NCBI GenBank assembly: GCA_965200925.1
Contig: OZ241738.1
Location: 1,922,001-1,986,000 of the forward strand
Length of the DNA stretch: 64,000 nt
Direction: 5' to 3'
Origin: WTGU01 sp965200925
GTDB taxonomy: Bacteria > Pseudomonadota > Alphaproteobacteria > UBA828
Of the stretch, positions 38,604-47,173 are shown piece by piece. Made by a program: the position numbers and the translations under genes. Under the pieces are notes generated by a model. That model made no database searches and was not told where the DNA came from. It worked only from the letters and a program-made list of their open reading frames with translations. The stretch's first letter is position 1; each line of letters starts with the position of its first letter.

Positions 38604-39799
38604 GCCGCCTGCCCCTCGCCGGACGCGGGTTCCGGATCGTCCGCGAAGACGCGGATGTAAGCGCCGTAGAGGAACGCCCGGTTGCGCTTGCGATCGCCGA
38701 ACGGCTCCAGAATCCCGATCGAAACCAGGCGCGCGACGAGGTTGTTCGCCGCCGGGTAGCTGAGGCCGGCGATGTCCCGGACGTCGGCAACCGTGACCAC
38801 GGGCTTCCGGTACAGCGCTTCGAGCACCCGATGGCCGTTGCCGGCGGCCCGCCCGAAGTGAGCGGTGACGGCGGCGCGGTGCGCCTCCCGCAGATCGAGG
38901 ATGCACCGGGCCGTCGCGACGGCCTCATTGCCGACCTCCGCCACGCCGCGCAGGAAGAACGCGAGCCAACCCTCCCAATCGCCGCTGTCGCGCACCGCCT
39001 GAAGACGCGCGTAATACTCGGCCTGATGCCGCCTGAAGAAATGCGAGATATAGAGGACCGGTTTCGCAAGGATTTTCCGTTCACAGAGAAAGAACGCGAT
39101 CAACAACCGCCCCACCCGGCCGTTGCCGTCGAGGAAGGGATGAACCGTCTCGAACTGCGCATGGGCCAGCCCGACCCGAACGAGCGGGGGAAGATCGTCG
39201 TCGCGGTGGAGGAAGGCCTCCAGATCACCCAACGCACGCGGCACCTCCTCGAAGGGAGGCGGGACGAAGACTGCATCGCCCGGCGTGCAGCCGGGCGGGC
39301 CGATCCAGTTCTGCGACCGGCGCAGTTCGCCCGGTGCCGAACGGCCGCCGCGCACGCCCCGCATCAACCTCTCATGCATCTCGCGGATCAGGCGCACGGA
39401 CAGAGGCAGGCCGGGCAACCGTTCGAGGCCGTGGTTCATGGCCGCCACGTAGTTGATCACTTCACCCGCATCCCCGGCGCCGCCGGGCGATACAAGACGC
39501 GCCTCGGCGGCGAGCACATCCCGGAGCGAGCTTTGCGTGCCCTCGATCTGGCTGGAGAGCACGGCCTCCTTGCGCACGTACATGAATACGAAGAGGTCCG
39601 CTTCGGGCAAGGTGTGGACGGCGCCGTCCAGCCGGCCCAGGGCGCGGTCGGCCGCCGACAACCGGGCCTGCACGGTTCCCGTCATGCGAACCGGCGGCCG
39701 CGGCGGCAACGGAGCGGGAACGAACGCCCGGTAGCCGGCAGGCTGGAGGACGTAACGGCCGGCGCGGCCCCGGCCGTTCGCTTCGCCTGCATCCGTCAT
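38600..39799 (-). CDS. Fic-domain protein with inhibitory helix and winged-helix tail
   Basis: A 399-residue Fic protein. The catalytic loop is complete (HPFLDGNGRVGR), so AMP transfer to a protein target is expected from the family. SSQIEG near residue 85 fits the class II inhibitory motif (S/T)xxxE(G/N), indicating self-restraint. The N-terminus (PAGYRAFVPAPLPP) is the Fic N-terminal domain. Residues of about 330-385 (VVTVADVRDIAGLSYPAANNLVARL) look like a winged helix, so DNA binding is possible. I chose the ATG at 39799; upstream ATGs at 39832 and 39853 run into the repeat array. It is coupled to hsdS. Confidence 0.92.
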   Translation of the reverse strand: MTDAGEANGRGRAGRYVLQPAGYRAFVPAPLPPRPPVRMTGTVQARLSAADRALGRLDGAVHTLPEADLFVFMYVRKEAVLSSQIEGTQSSLRDVLAAEARLVSPGGAGDAGEVINYVAAMNHGLERLPGLPLSVRLIREMHERLMRGVRGGRSAPGELRRSQNWIGPPGCTPGDAVFVPPPFEEVPRALGDLEAFLHRDDDLPPLVRVGLAHAQFETVHPFLDGNGRVGRLLIAFFLCERKILAKPVLYISHFFRRHQAEYYARLQAVRDSGDWEGWLAFFLRGVAEVGNEAVATARCILDLREAHRAAVTAHFGRAAGNGHRVLEALYRKPVVTVADVRDIAGLSYPAANNLVARLVSIGILEPFGDRKRNRAFLYGAYIRVFADDPEPASGEGQAA

Positions 39800-39840
39800 G
39801 GCCCGTCCCCGCCGAGACCCGGCTCTCCCCATAGTGTACT

Positions 39841-40000
39841 CTGACGATAACATGCGGCGGGGTGCCGCGCATGTTATCGGCTGACGATCGTATGAGGCAG
39901 AGTGCCATCCATATTATCGACTGGCGACAGTATGCGGCGGGGCGCCGCGCATGTTATCGGCTGACGATCGTATGGGCGGGTGGCGGGGCCACGCGGTGGG
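39841..40000. repeat. Four tandem 40-bp units with dyad symmetry between hsdM and fic
   Basis: Units at 39841-39880, 39881-39920, 39921-39960 and a degenerate fourth at 39961-40000 each begin CTGACGAT or CTGGCGAC. Units 1 and 3 share the right half GCCGCGCATGTTATCGG; units 2 and 4 share the left half CTGACGATCGTATG. Unit 1 is a perfect dyad, with GATAACATGCG at 39846-39856 facing CGCATGTTATC at 39868-39878. By eye unit 1 matches unit 3 at 35 of 40 positions and unit 2 at 29 of 40. The array ends 41 nt before the fic ATG and 15 nt after the hsdM stop. It looks like a set of regulator-binding sites or hairpins controlling the fic-hsdR part of the operon. Confidence 0.85.
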
Positions 40001-40015
40001 GCGCCGGCGACGCCC

Positions 40016-41977
40016 TCAACCATGCCCTGCCAGAAGGTCGTCGAGAAGCCCCTCGGTCTCCTTCTCCAGCACCCGGATGTCGGCCTCGATCTCTTCAAGC
40101 GCGCGCAGTGGCTTCGGCTTGTAGAAATGCCGGGTGAAGGAAATCTCGTAGCCGATGGCCGTCTTCGAGTCGTCGATCCAGGCGTCGGGCGCGTAGGGCA
40201 GCACCTCGCGCCGAAAGAACGCCTCGATGCCGCCTTCCTCCAGCAAGGGCACCTGTTCGCTGTCGCGCAAGTCGGTGTCCGGCTCGTATTCCACCACCGC
40301 GGGCGCACCATTGACGGCGGTCGCGAACAGGCCGCGCGGCGGGTCGGCCGCGACTCCCCGCTTATGGATTTTCCTCACGACGGGCGGCGCGCTCTCGCCG
40401 CGTGTGCCGCTCTCCTTGAGCGTCTTGATCTCGGCGGCCTTGTAGGCGCGGTTCGGGTCCGCCTCCTCGATACGCAGCGGCCGTTCGACCGTCACCTTCC
40501 AATAGCCGAACGCCCCGTTGGGAAAGACCTTCGAATGTTCGCTCTCCTCCAGCCGGAGGAACGCGGCGCGGATGCGCTCGATGTCGCCGGGGGCGAGCGC
40601 GCAATTCTTCCTGCCCAGGTTCTTGCGCAGCGGCGCGAACCAGCCCGTGGCGTCGATGAGCTGGACCTTGCCGCGCCGCCCGGGCGCCTTGCGGTTGCTC
40701 AAGACCCAGACATAGGTCGCGATACCGGTGTTGTAGAAGATGTTGGGCGGCAGGGCGACGATGGCCTCCAGCCAGTCGTTCTCGATGATCCAGCGGCGGA
40801 TGTTGCTCTCGCCGGAGCCGGCGGCGCCGGTGAACAGCGACGAGCCGTTGTGAACCTCGGCGATGCGGCTGCCGAGCGGCGAAGTTCCCTTCATCTTGCT
40901 CAGCATGTTGGCGAGAAACAGCATCTGGCCGTCGCTGGACCGCGTGGCCAGGCCGTATGCCGGATCGCCCCCGTGCGTGATCGCGAAGCGCGGGTCGCGG
41001 ATGCCCTTCTTGCCGCCGAGCCGCTCGAGGTCCGCCTTCCAGGATTTGCCGTAGGGCGGATTCGACAGCATGAAATCGAACTCCCGCGCCGGGAAGGCGT
41101 CGGCGGAGAGCGTCGAACCGTAGGCCATGTTGTCGGCCTCCATCCCCTCGCCCTTGAGGATCAGGTCGGCCTTGGCGATGGCGTAGGTCTCCGGGTTGAC
41201 CTCCTGGCCGTAGAGATGGACTGAGACGTCCTTGCCGTGCTCGGCCGCGAGCCGGACCAGCGTCTCTTCGGCCACCGTCAACATGCCGCCGGTGCCGCAG
41301 GCGCCGTCATAGACGAGCCAAGTGCCCGATTCGATGGCGTCGGCGACCGGCATGAACACCAGATGAGCCATGAGAGTCACCACGTCCCGCGGCGTGAAGT
41401 GCTCACCGGCCTCCTCGTTGTTCTCCTCGTTGAAGCGCCGGATCAATTCCTCGAAGATCGTTCCCATCGCGTGGTTGTCGAGGCCGGACAGGCGCACGCT
41501 TCCGTCCCGATTCAACACCGGCCTGGGGCCGAGATTGATCGACGGATCGAGAAACTTCTCGATGAGGAAGCCGAGCGCGTCCGCCTCCACGAGCGTCGGG
41601 ATCTGGTTGCGGAACTTGAACTTGTCCAGGACCTCCTGAACGTTGGGCGAGAAGCCGTCCAGATAGGCCTCGAAATCCGCCTTGAGGCTCTGGCGGCGCG
41701 CGCGGGACGCAAGATCACGAAGCCGGAAGGGCGATATGTTGTAGAACGCCTCGCCGGATGCCTGGCACAAGGCCGCATGCTGGTTCACGATTCCCGCCCG
41801 GTTCAGGCGCTCGTGCATCTCCAGCACGGCGCCCTTGGTCGGGTCGAGCACCGCGTCGAGACGGCGGATCACCGTCATCGGCAGGATGACGTCCCGGTAC
41901 TTCCCCCGCACATAGACATCCCGCAACACGTCGTCGGCGATGCCCCAGATGAAGTTGCCGATGTTCAGGGCGTTCAC
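40016..41977 (-). CDS. hsdM: Type I restriction-modification methyltransferase subunit
   Basis: N6-adenine methyltransferase subunit, 653 residues. The SAM-binding motif I is DGACGTGGML and the catalytic motif IV is NPPYGKSW; the N-terminal helical domain (FIWGIADDVLRDVYVRGKYRDV) and EEAGEHFTPRDVV are typical. I start at the GTG at 41977, behind GAGAGGGAAGG, where the family begins. It is the first gene of the locus, but a 216-nt gap with a repeat array separates it from fic, so methylase and downstream genes may be regulated differently. It is divergent from rph across about 237 nt without a gene. Confidence 0.95.
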   Translation of the reverse strand: MNALNIGNFIWGIADDVLRDVYVRGKYRDVILPMTVIRRLDAVLDPTKGAVLEMHERLNRAGIVNQHAALCQASGEAFYNISPFRLRDLASRARRQSLKADFEAYLDGFSPNVQEVLDKFKFRNQIPTLVEADALGFLIEKFLDPSINLGPRPVLNRDGSVRLSGLDNHAMGTIFEELIRRFNEENNEEAGEHFTPRDVVTLMAHLVFMPVADAIESGTWLVYDGACGTGGMLTVAEETLVRLAAEHGKDVSVHLYGQEVNPETYAIAKADLILKGEGMEADNMAYGSTLSADAFPAREFDFMLSNPPYGKSWKADLERLGGKKGIRDPRFAITHGGDPAYGLATRSSDGQMLFLANMLSKMKGTSPLGSRIAEVHNGSSLFTGAAGSGESNIRRWIIENDWLEAIVALPPNIFYNTGIATYVWVLSNRKAPGRRGKVQLIDATGWFAPLRKNLGRKNCALAPGDIERIRAAFLRLEESEHSKVFPNGAFGYWKVTVERPLRIEEADPNRAYKAAEIKTLKESGTRGESAPPVVRKIHKRGVAADPPRGLFATAVNGAPAVVEYEPDTDLRDSEQVPLLEEGGIEAFFRREVLPYAPDAWIDDSKTAIGYEISFTRHFYKPKPLRALEEIEADIRVLEKETEGLLDDLLAGHG

Positions 41978-42214
41978 GGCCTTCCCTCTCTCGCCGCTTG
42001 CCTCGGCACCGAATGCGATGCCGGCGTCATCGGCCATCCCCATTCCCGCAGCTGCGCCAGAAACATGGCGGATCGACGGTGGACCCTCAAGGACAGGCAG
42101 GAAAGCGATTCCCTTGGCGGAAGGCTCCGCGGCTGGACGCGCACGGGGCGGGGCGGTAGGGTCGTCGTGGCGGTGCGCGGCGAGGCCGGCGCGCCGGCGG
42201 AGACCGTCCACGCC

Positions 42215-42934
42215 ATGCGCCCTTCCGGCCGTCGAAGCGACGAAATGCGCGAGGTGAGTCTGGAACCCGGCGTCAACAAACACGCCGAGGGCTCCTGCCT
42301 CGTCCGCGTCGGCGACACGCAGGTGCTCTGCACCGCGAGCCTCGAAGGGCGGGTGCCGCCGTTCCTCCGCAACAGCGGGCGCGGGTGGGTGACGGCGGAA
42401 TACGGCATGTTGCCCCGCTCCACCGGCGCGCGGACCGGGCGCGAGGCGGCGCGAGGGCGCCAGGGCGGCCGGACCCACGAGATCCAGCGGCTGATCGGAC
42501 GTTCCCTGCGCGCCGTCGCGGATCTCGAGGCGCTGGGGGAACGCCAGATCGTCCTCGATTGCGACGTCATCCAGGCCGACGGCGGGACGCGGACCGCCGC
42601 CATCACCGGCGCCTATGTGGCGCTCCACGCCGCGCTGGCCGGCCTCGTCGCCGATGGTGCGCTCGACCGGCTGCCGCTCTTGGGCCAGGTCGCGGCGGTC
42701 AGCTGCGGGATCGTCGGCGGCGCGGCGGTGCTCGACCTCGACTACGCGGAGGACAGCACGGCGGAGGCGGACGCGAACTTCGTGCTGACCGCCGACGGCG
42801 GGATCGTGGAGGTCCAGGGCACGGCGGAGAAGGCGCCGTTCTCGGAACGGCAATTCCTCGCCATGCTGGGCCTCGCCCGCACGGGCGCGGCGTGGCTGGT
42901 CGCGCTGCAACGAACCGCTCTCGCGGCGCGCTGA
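42215..42934 (+). CDS. rph: Ribonuclease PH
   Basis: Phosphorolytic 3'-5' exoribonuclease that trims tRNA 3' ends. The 239-residue product opens MRPSGRRSDEMREVSLEPGV and has CTASLEGRVPPF, GWVTAEYGMLPRST and LDCDVIQADGGTRTAAITGA, all conserved. Its TGA overlaps the rdgB ATG by one base. In related genomes hrcA usually sits divergently upstream; here hsdM of the defence locus occupies that place, consistent with insertion at this junction. Confidence 0.96.
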   Translation: MRPSGRRSDEMREVSLEPGVNKHAEGSCLVRVGDTQVLCTASLEGRVPPFLRNSGRGWVTAEYGMLPRSTGARTGREAARGRQGGRTHEIQRLIGRSLRAVADLEALGERQIVLDCDVIQADGGTRTAAITGAYVALHAALAGLVADGALDRLPLLGQVAAVSCGIVGGAAVLDLDYAEDSTAEADANFVLTADGGIVEVQGTAEKAPFSERQFLAMLGLARTGAAWLVALQRTALAAR

Positions 42935-43548
42935 TGGCCCGTCGTCTCGCGACGGCGCGCTTGGTCGTGGCCAGCCACAACGGAGGCAAGGTCGCCGAGA
43001 TCGCCGCGCTTCTGGCCCCGCACGGCATCGAGGCGGTCGGCGCGGCCGCCCGCGGCCTCCCCGAGCCGGCGGAGACGGGCGATACCTTCCGGGCGAACGC
43101 GGCGCTCAAGGCGCGCGCGGCGGCGGTGCGCGGAGAACCGGCGCTCGCCGATGATTCGGGCCTCGTCGTCCCCGACCTCGACGGGGCACCGGGCGTCCGT
43201 TCCGCCCGCTGGGGCGGCCCGGCGCGGGATTTCCGGGCGGCGATGGCGCGCGTCGACGCGGCGCTGACCGCGCGCGGCGTCGCGACCGCCGACGCGGCGG
43301 CGTCCTTCGTGTGCGCGCTTTCCCTCGCCTGGCCCGACGGGCATTGCGAGACCGTCGAGGGCCGGGTGGACGGCACGCTCGCCTGGCCGCCCCGCGGCGG
43401 GCACGGTTTCGGCTACGACCCGATTTTCGTCCCGGCCGGCCACGAGCGCACCTTCGGCGAGATGGCGCCGGCCGCGAAGCAGCCGCTGACCCATCGCGCC
43501 CGCGCCTTCGCGCGACTGGCGGCGGCCTGCCTGCCGCACGACCCGTGA
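42934..43548 (+). CDS. rdgB: Non-canonical purine NTP pyrophosphatase (RdgB/HAM1)
   Basis: Hydrolyses ITP, dITP and XTP to monophosphates, keeping damaged purines out of nucleic acids. The 204-residue product starts LVVASHNGGKVAEI and has ALADDSGLVVPDLDGAPGV, GFGYDPIFVPAG and the C-terminal LTHRARAFARL. The start overlaps the rph stop by one base (TGATG) and the stop overlaps the hemW GTG, so the three genes are tightly coupled. Normal length. Confidence 0.96.
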   Translation: MARRLATARLVVASHNGGKVAEIAALLAPHGIEAVGAAARGLPEPAETGDTFRANAALKARAAAVRGEPALADDSGLVVPDLDGAPGVRSARWGGPARDFRAAMARVDAALTARGVATADAAASFVCALSLAWPDGHCETVEGRVDGTLAWPPRGGHGFGYDPIFVPAGHERTFGEMAPAAKQPLTHRARAFARLAAACLPHDP

Positions 43549-44702
43549 CCCCACCGCGCGCGCTCGCCGTCTACGTCCACTGGCCATTCTGCCGCGCGAA
43601 GTGCCCCTATTGCGATTTCAACAGCCACGTGCGGGAGCGCGTGGACGAGCCGCGCTGGCAGCGCGCGCTCTGCCGCGAACTGGACCACTTCGCGGCGCAG
43701 CTGCCGGAGGCGGCGGTCGCCAGCGTCTTCTTCGGCGGCGGCACGCCGTCGCTGATGTCGCCGCGCACCGTGGCCGCGGCGCTCGACCGGGTAGCGTCCC
43801 GCTGGACCCTCGCGCCCGATGCGGAGATCACCCTCGAAGCCAACCCGACCTCGACCGAGGCGGCGCGGTTGCGGGATTTCCGCGCGGCCGGGGTGAACCG
43901 GATATCGCTCGGCGTCCAGGCGCTCGACGACGACGCCCTCCGCTTCCTCGGGCGCCAGCACGGCGCCCTGGAGGCGCGCCGCGCGGTCGAACTGGCGCGG
44001 CGCGTCGTGCCGCGTGTCTCCTTCGACCTCATCTACGCCCGGCCCGGCCAGAGCCCGGCCGCCTGGCGCCGGGAGCTGGCGGCGGCGCTGGCGCTCGCCG
44101 ACGGCCATCTCTCCCTCTATCAACTCACGGTCGAGAAGGGCACGGCGTTCCATCGCCTTCGGCGCGAGGGCGCGTTCGCGCTCCCCGATGACGACACGGG
44201 CCGCGCCCTCTACGACCTGACCCAGGCGTTGACGACGAAGGCCGGCCTTCCGGCCTACGAAATATCGAACCACGCGAGGGACGGAGAAGCCTGCCGCCAC
44301 AACCTCGCCTGCTGGCGCTACGAGGATTATGTCGGCGTCGGCCCGGGCGCCCACGGGCGCATCGAGACGAACGGCGCCCGGTACGCGACGCGCCAGCACG
44401 CCGGTCCCGAAACCTGGCTCGCTGCGGTCGAGCGCGCGGGCCACGGCACCGCCGAATCGCGGCCGCTGCCCCCCGACGAGCAGGCCCGCGAGATGGTGAT
44501 GATGGGGCTCCGGCTTCGCGAAGGGGTGCCGCTCGCGCGCCTGGCGCGGCGGACCGGCTGCCCGCCGGACCGGGTGATCGACCGCGGTCGCATGGCCCGG
44601 CTCGCCGCCGCCGGCTATCTCGAAGATCACGCCTGCCGCCTGCGGGCCACCGAGGCCGGCCGGCCCCTCCTCAACCGCCTTCTCGCGGCGCTCCTTCGCT
44701 GA
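43545..44702 (+). CDS. hemW: Radical SAM heme chaperone HemW
   Basis: The 385-residue product has the radical SAM cluster motif CRAKCPYCDF (CxxxCxxC). The extra cysteine that marks true coproporphyrinogen dehydrogenase HemN is missing, placing it in the HemW group that inserts heme into target proteins. Also seen: VFFGGGTPSLMSP, NRISLGVQALDDDALRFLGR and YEISNHARDGEACRHNLACW. GTG start overlaps the rdgB stop. The last 32 bases overlap the convergent lipoprotein gene. Confidence 0.94.
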   Translation: MTPPRALAVYVHWPFCRAKCPYCDFNSHVRERVDEPRWQRALCRELDHFAAQLPEAAVASVFFGGGTPSLMSPRTVAAALDRVASRWTLAPDAEITLEANPTSTEAARLRDFRAAGVNRISLGVQALDDDALRFLGRQHGALEARRAVELARRVVPRVSFDLIYARPGQSPAAWRRELAAALALADGHLSLYQLTVEKGTAFHRLRREGAFALPDDDTGRALYDLTQALTTKAGLPAYEISNHARDGEACRHNLACWRYEDYVGVGPGAHGRIETNGARYATRQHAGPETWLAAVERAGHGTAESRPLPPDEQAREMVMMGLRLREGVPLARLARRTGCPPDRVIDRGRMARLAAAGYLEDHACRLRATEAGRPLLNRLLAALLR

Positions 44703-46221
44703 GCCCCGGGCGCGCCGGCGCGTCCGCTTCCCGATCGAAGCGCCCGGGCGCAGGGCCGACGACGACGGTCTCGCCCGCGCCGCCGACCTCGAAGACGGCA
44801 AGGTGCCGCTCCGCCATCCCGTCCGCGTCGAAGCGGAAGAGGCCGTCGACGCCGACGAAGCCGCGGCGGGCGCCGATGGCGCGGGCGCCGAGCCCCACGC
44901 CTGCCCGCGCCAGCACGGCGGCCAGGGCCGTCGCGTCGTAGCCGAGAGAGGCGATCGCCCCCGGCGCTTCGCCGAAGACCCGGCGGTAGCGCACCTCGAA
45001 ATCCCGCCGCGCGGCGGGGCCCGGGCCGGCGAACCAGCCGCCCGTCAGGGCCGGCTCGCCGAGCGTGGCTGGGTCCTCCCAGAGACCCGTTCCCAGCAGC
45101 CGGACCTCCGCGGGATCGATGTCGTAATAGGGAAGCAGGGCGGCGACCTGCCTGAGCCGGGCGCCGCCGTCGGCCAGCAGGAGCGCGTCGAAGCCGACGG
45201 CACCCAGGGTGTCGCGTTCGGAGAGCCGCGCGAGTCCGCGGCGCGCGGCGGCGTCGTCCCGACGGGCGAGCGACGTCCGTTCCGCCTCCAATGCCCGGGA
45301 GCGGCGATCGTAGTCGGCGAGATCGCGAACGACCTGGGCCGCGTCCGACCCGTCCGGCGCATAGTGGCGAACGCGCGTGAGCGCGAGGCCCACCGCCACC
45401 GCCGCCGCCACCGCCGCGTCCGCGACCTCCGCGCCGTAACGGGTCTCGGGCGCGAGCAGGGCGAGCCGCCGATGGCCGCGCGCCGCGGCATGGGCGACCA
45501 CCCGGCGGATCTGGGGGCCCGGCGCATGGCCGAGCAGGTACACGCCGCCGCCCGCCACCGCCCGGTCCGTCGAAAAGGCGACGACGGCGACGCCGCGGGC
45601 GCGGGCATGGGAAGCGACGGCGGCCACCCCGTCGGCGAACAGCGGACCGAGGATCAGATCGACGCCTTCCCCGAGCAGCGAAAGGGCCGCCCGTTCGGCA
45701 CCCGCGGCCGAGCCTCCGGTATCGCGCGGCAACAGCGCGAACGCCTCGTCGGCGGCGTCGAACAGCGCGAGCTGCGCCGCGCGCAACAACGCTTCGCCTT
45801 CCGCTGCGTAGCGCCCGGAAAGCGGCACAAGAAGGCCGACCCGGACGCTGTGGGACGCGGCCTCGACCGCCGCCGCGTCGGCACCGGGCACGGCGGGAGC
45901 GCGCGCCGCGGCGGGCGGTTCCGAAGGCGGCGGACTCGCGGCCGCCGGGCCCGGTGCCGCATTCGCCTCGGTGAGCGGCGGGTCGGCGTCCGCGCCGGGT
46001 GCGGCGGCGGCCCGTTCCTCTTCCGGTGCCGCCTCCGCCGCGGGCGAGGCGCCCGATTCGGGGAGCACCGCCGCTTCCACGGCGGGCGGTTGGCCCTCCT
46101 CCGCCGGCGGGGGTACGCTCGACGGGGCGCAGGCGACCGCCAGGAGGAGGGGCATGAGACCGGCGGCCATCAGCCCCGCGCACCGCCGGCCGGCCGGCGG
46201 CCGGGCGCGAAGTCCGCGCAT
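44671..46221 (-). CDS. LpoA/LppC-like lipoprotein, penicillin-binding protein activator
   Basis: A 516-residue envelope lipoprotein. The signal peptide ends LLLAVAC, a lipobox, followed by a ~95-residue Ala/Pro/Glu-rich linker that would span periplasm. From VRVGLLVPLSGRYAAEGE onward the protein has the periplasmic-binding-protein fold of the LppC/LpoA family (LILGPLFADGVAAVA, RYGAEVADAA, ALLLADGG, GTGLWEDP, YDATALAA). In E. coli LpoA activates PBP1A; that role here is inferred. ATG at 46221 is preferred, with GGGAG upstream; an ATG at 46239 is also in frame. It starts head-to-head with rsmI. Confidence 0.88.
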   Translation of the reverse strand: MRGLRARPPAGRRCAGLMAAGLMPLLLAVACAPSSVPPPAEEGQPPAVEAAVLPESGASPAAEAAPEEERAAAAPGADADPPLTEANAAPGPAAASPPPSEPPAAARAPAVPGADAAAVEAASHSVRVGLLVPLSGRYAAEGEALLRAAQLALFDAADEAFALLPRDTGGSAAGAERAALSLLGEGVDLILGPLFADGVAAVASHARARGVAVVAFSTDRAVAGGGVYLLGHAPGPQIRRVVAHAAARGHRRLALLAPETRYGAEVADAAVAAAVAVGLALTRVRHYAPDGSDAAQVVRDLADYDRRSRALEAERTSLARRDDAAARRGLARLSERDTLGAVGFDALLLADGGARLRQVAALLPYYDIDPAEVRLLGTGLWEDPATLGEPALTGGWFAGPGPAARRDFEVRYRRVFGEAPGAIASLGYDATALAAVLARAGVGLGARAIGARRGFVGVDGLFRFDADGMAERHLAVFEVGGAGETVVVGPAPGRFDREADAPARPGLSEGAPREGG

Positions 46222-46227
46222 GTCCGA

Positions 46228-46237
46228 GGGAGCTCCC
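46228..46237. promoter_or_regulatory. Palindromic ribosome-binding site shared by divergent starts
   Basis: The 10-bp palindrome GGGAGCTCCC offers GGGAG as ribosome site on both strands: for the plus-strand ATG at 46238 (with GAGGGAG) and for the minus-strand ATG at 46221. The two start codons are only 16 nt apart, leaving no room for promoters, so each transcript must begin inside the other gene. Confidence 0.5.
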
Positions 46238-47173
46238 ATGACGCCAGCGAGCGGTGCCCAGCCTAGCCGGGATTCGTCCGGTTTCCAAGAGGGGCGGCGC
46301 CGCGCACCGGCGCGTGAACCGCCGGCCGGCGCCGGCCTGTGGCTGGTCGCCACCCCGATCGGCAACATGGACGACGTCTCACGGCGCGCGCTCTCGGTGC
46401 TCGCCGCCGTCGACCGCGTGGCCTGCGAGGACACCCGCCATACCGGCCGGCTGCTCGCGCGCCACGGCATCGACGCGCGTCTCGTCTCCTATCACGAGCA
46501 CAACGCGGCGCGCGTCCGCCCGGCGCTGATCCGGGCGCTCGCGAACGGCGGTTCCGTGGCCCTGGTCGCCGATGCCGGGACTCCGCTGATCTCGGACCCC
46601 GGCTACAAGCTGGTCCGTGCGGCACTCGACGCCGGCCTCCGGGTGACCGGCTGCCCCGGCCCGAGCGCGCCGCTGCTGGCGCTCGTCCTCTCGGGCCTGC
46701 CGACCGACCGCTTCTATTTCGGCGGCTTCCTGCCGCCCCGCCGCGCGCCGCGGCGGACGGCCATCGCCGCGCTGGACGCGCTCGACGCGACCCTCGTCCT
46801 GCTCGAATCGCCCCGCCGCCTGGCGGCGGCGCTGGCGGACATGGCCGCGCTTCTGGGGCCGCGCCCGGCCGCCGTGGCCCGTGAACTGACCAAGCGCCAC
46901 GAAGAGATGCGGCGCGGAACCCTCGTGGCGCTGGCCCGGCACTACGCCGAGAGCGGCGCGCCTAAGGGCGAGATCGTGGTCGTCGTCGACGGGCGGCGGG
47001 AAGCGCCGGCACTCTCCGACGCGGACCTGGACGCGCGGCTCGATGCGTTGCTGGAGGCGGGGACGGTTCGCGACGCAGCGGCGGCGCTCGGTGCCGAAAC
47101 CGGGCGCCCCCGCCGGGCCGTCTATGCGCGGGCGCTGGCCCGCGCCCGGGCGCGGGGCGGATGCGCACCGTAG
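46238..47173 (+). CDS. rsmI: 16S rRNA (cytidine(1402)-2'-O)-methyltransferase
   Basis: Methylates the ribose of C1402 in 16S rRNA. The 311-residue product has an N-terminal leader of about 30 residues and then the tetrapyrrole-methylase fold: LVATPIGNMDDVSRRAL, CEDTRHTGRLL, VADAGTPLISDPG and ARELTKRHEEMRRG. The ATG at 46238 has GAGGGAG in front; ATG 46220 is in frame but lacks a site. yraN overlaps its end by 13 bases, the common rsmI-yraN arrangement. Confidence 0.95.
   Translation: MTPASGAQPSRDSSGFQEGRRRAPAREPPAGAGLWLVATPIGNMDDVSRRALSVLAAVDRVACEDTRHTGRLLARHGIDARLVSYHEHNAARVRPALIRALANGGSVALVADAGTPLISDPGYKLVRAALDAGLRVTGCPGPSAPLLALVLSGLPTDRFYFGGFLPPRRAPRRTAIAALDALDATLVLLESPRRLAAALADMAALLGPRPAAVARELTKRHEEMRRGTLVALARHYAESGAPKGEIVVVVDGRREAPALSDADLDARLDALLEAGTVRDAAAALGAETGRPRRAVYARALARARARGGCAP

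Noticed and set aside
39830..39853. Longer start for the Fic gene at 39832 or 39853
   Set aside because: These starts run into the 40-bp repeat array and add residues not found in Fic N-termini; ATG 39799 fits the family.
39841..40000. CRISPR array
   Set aside because: The units are contiguous with no unique spacers, only four in number, and no cas gene is present.
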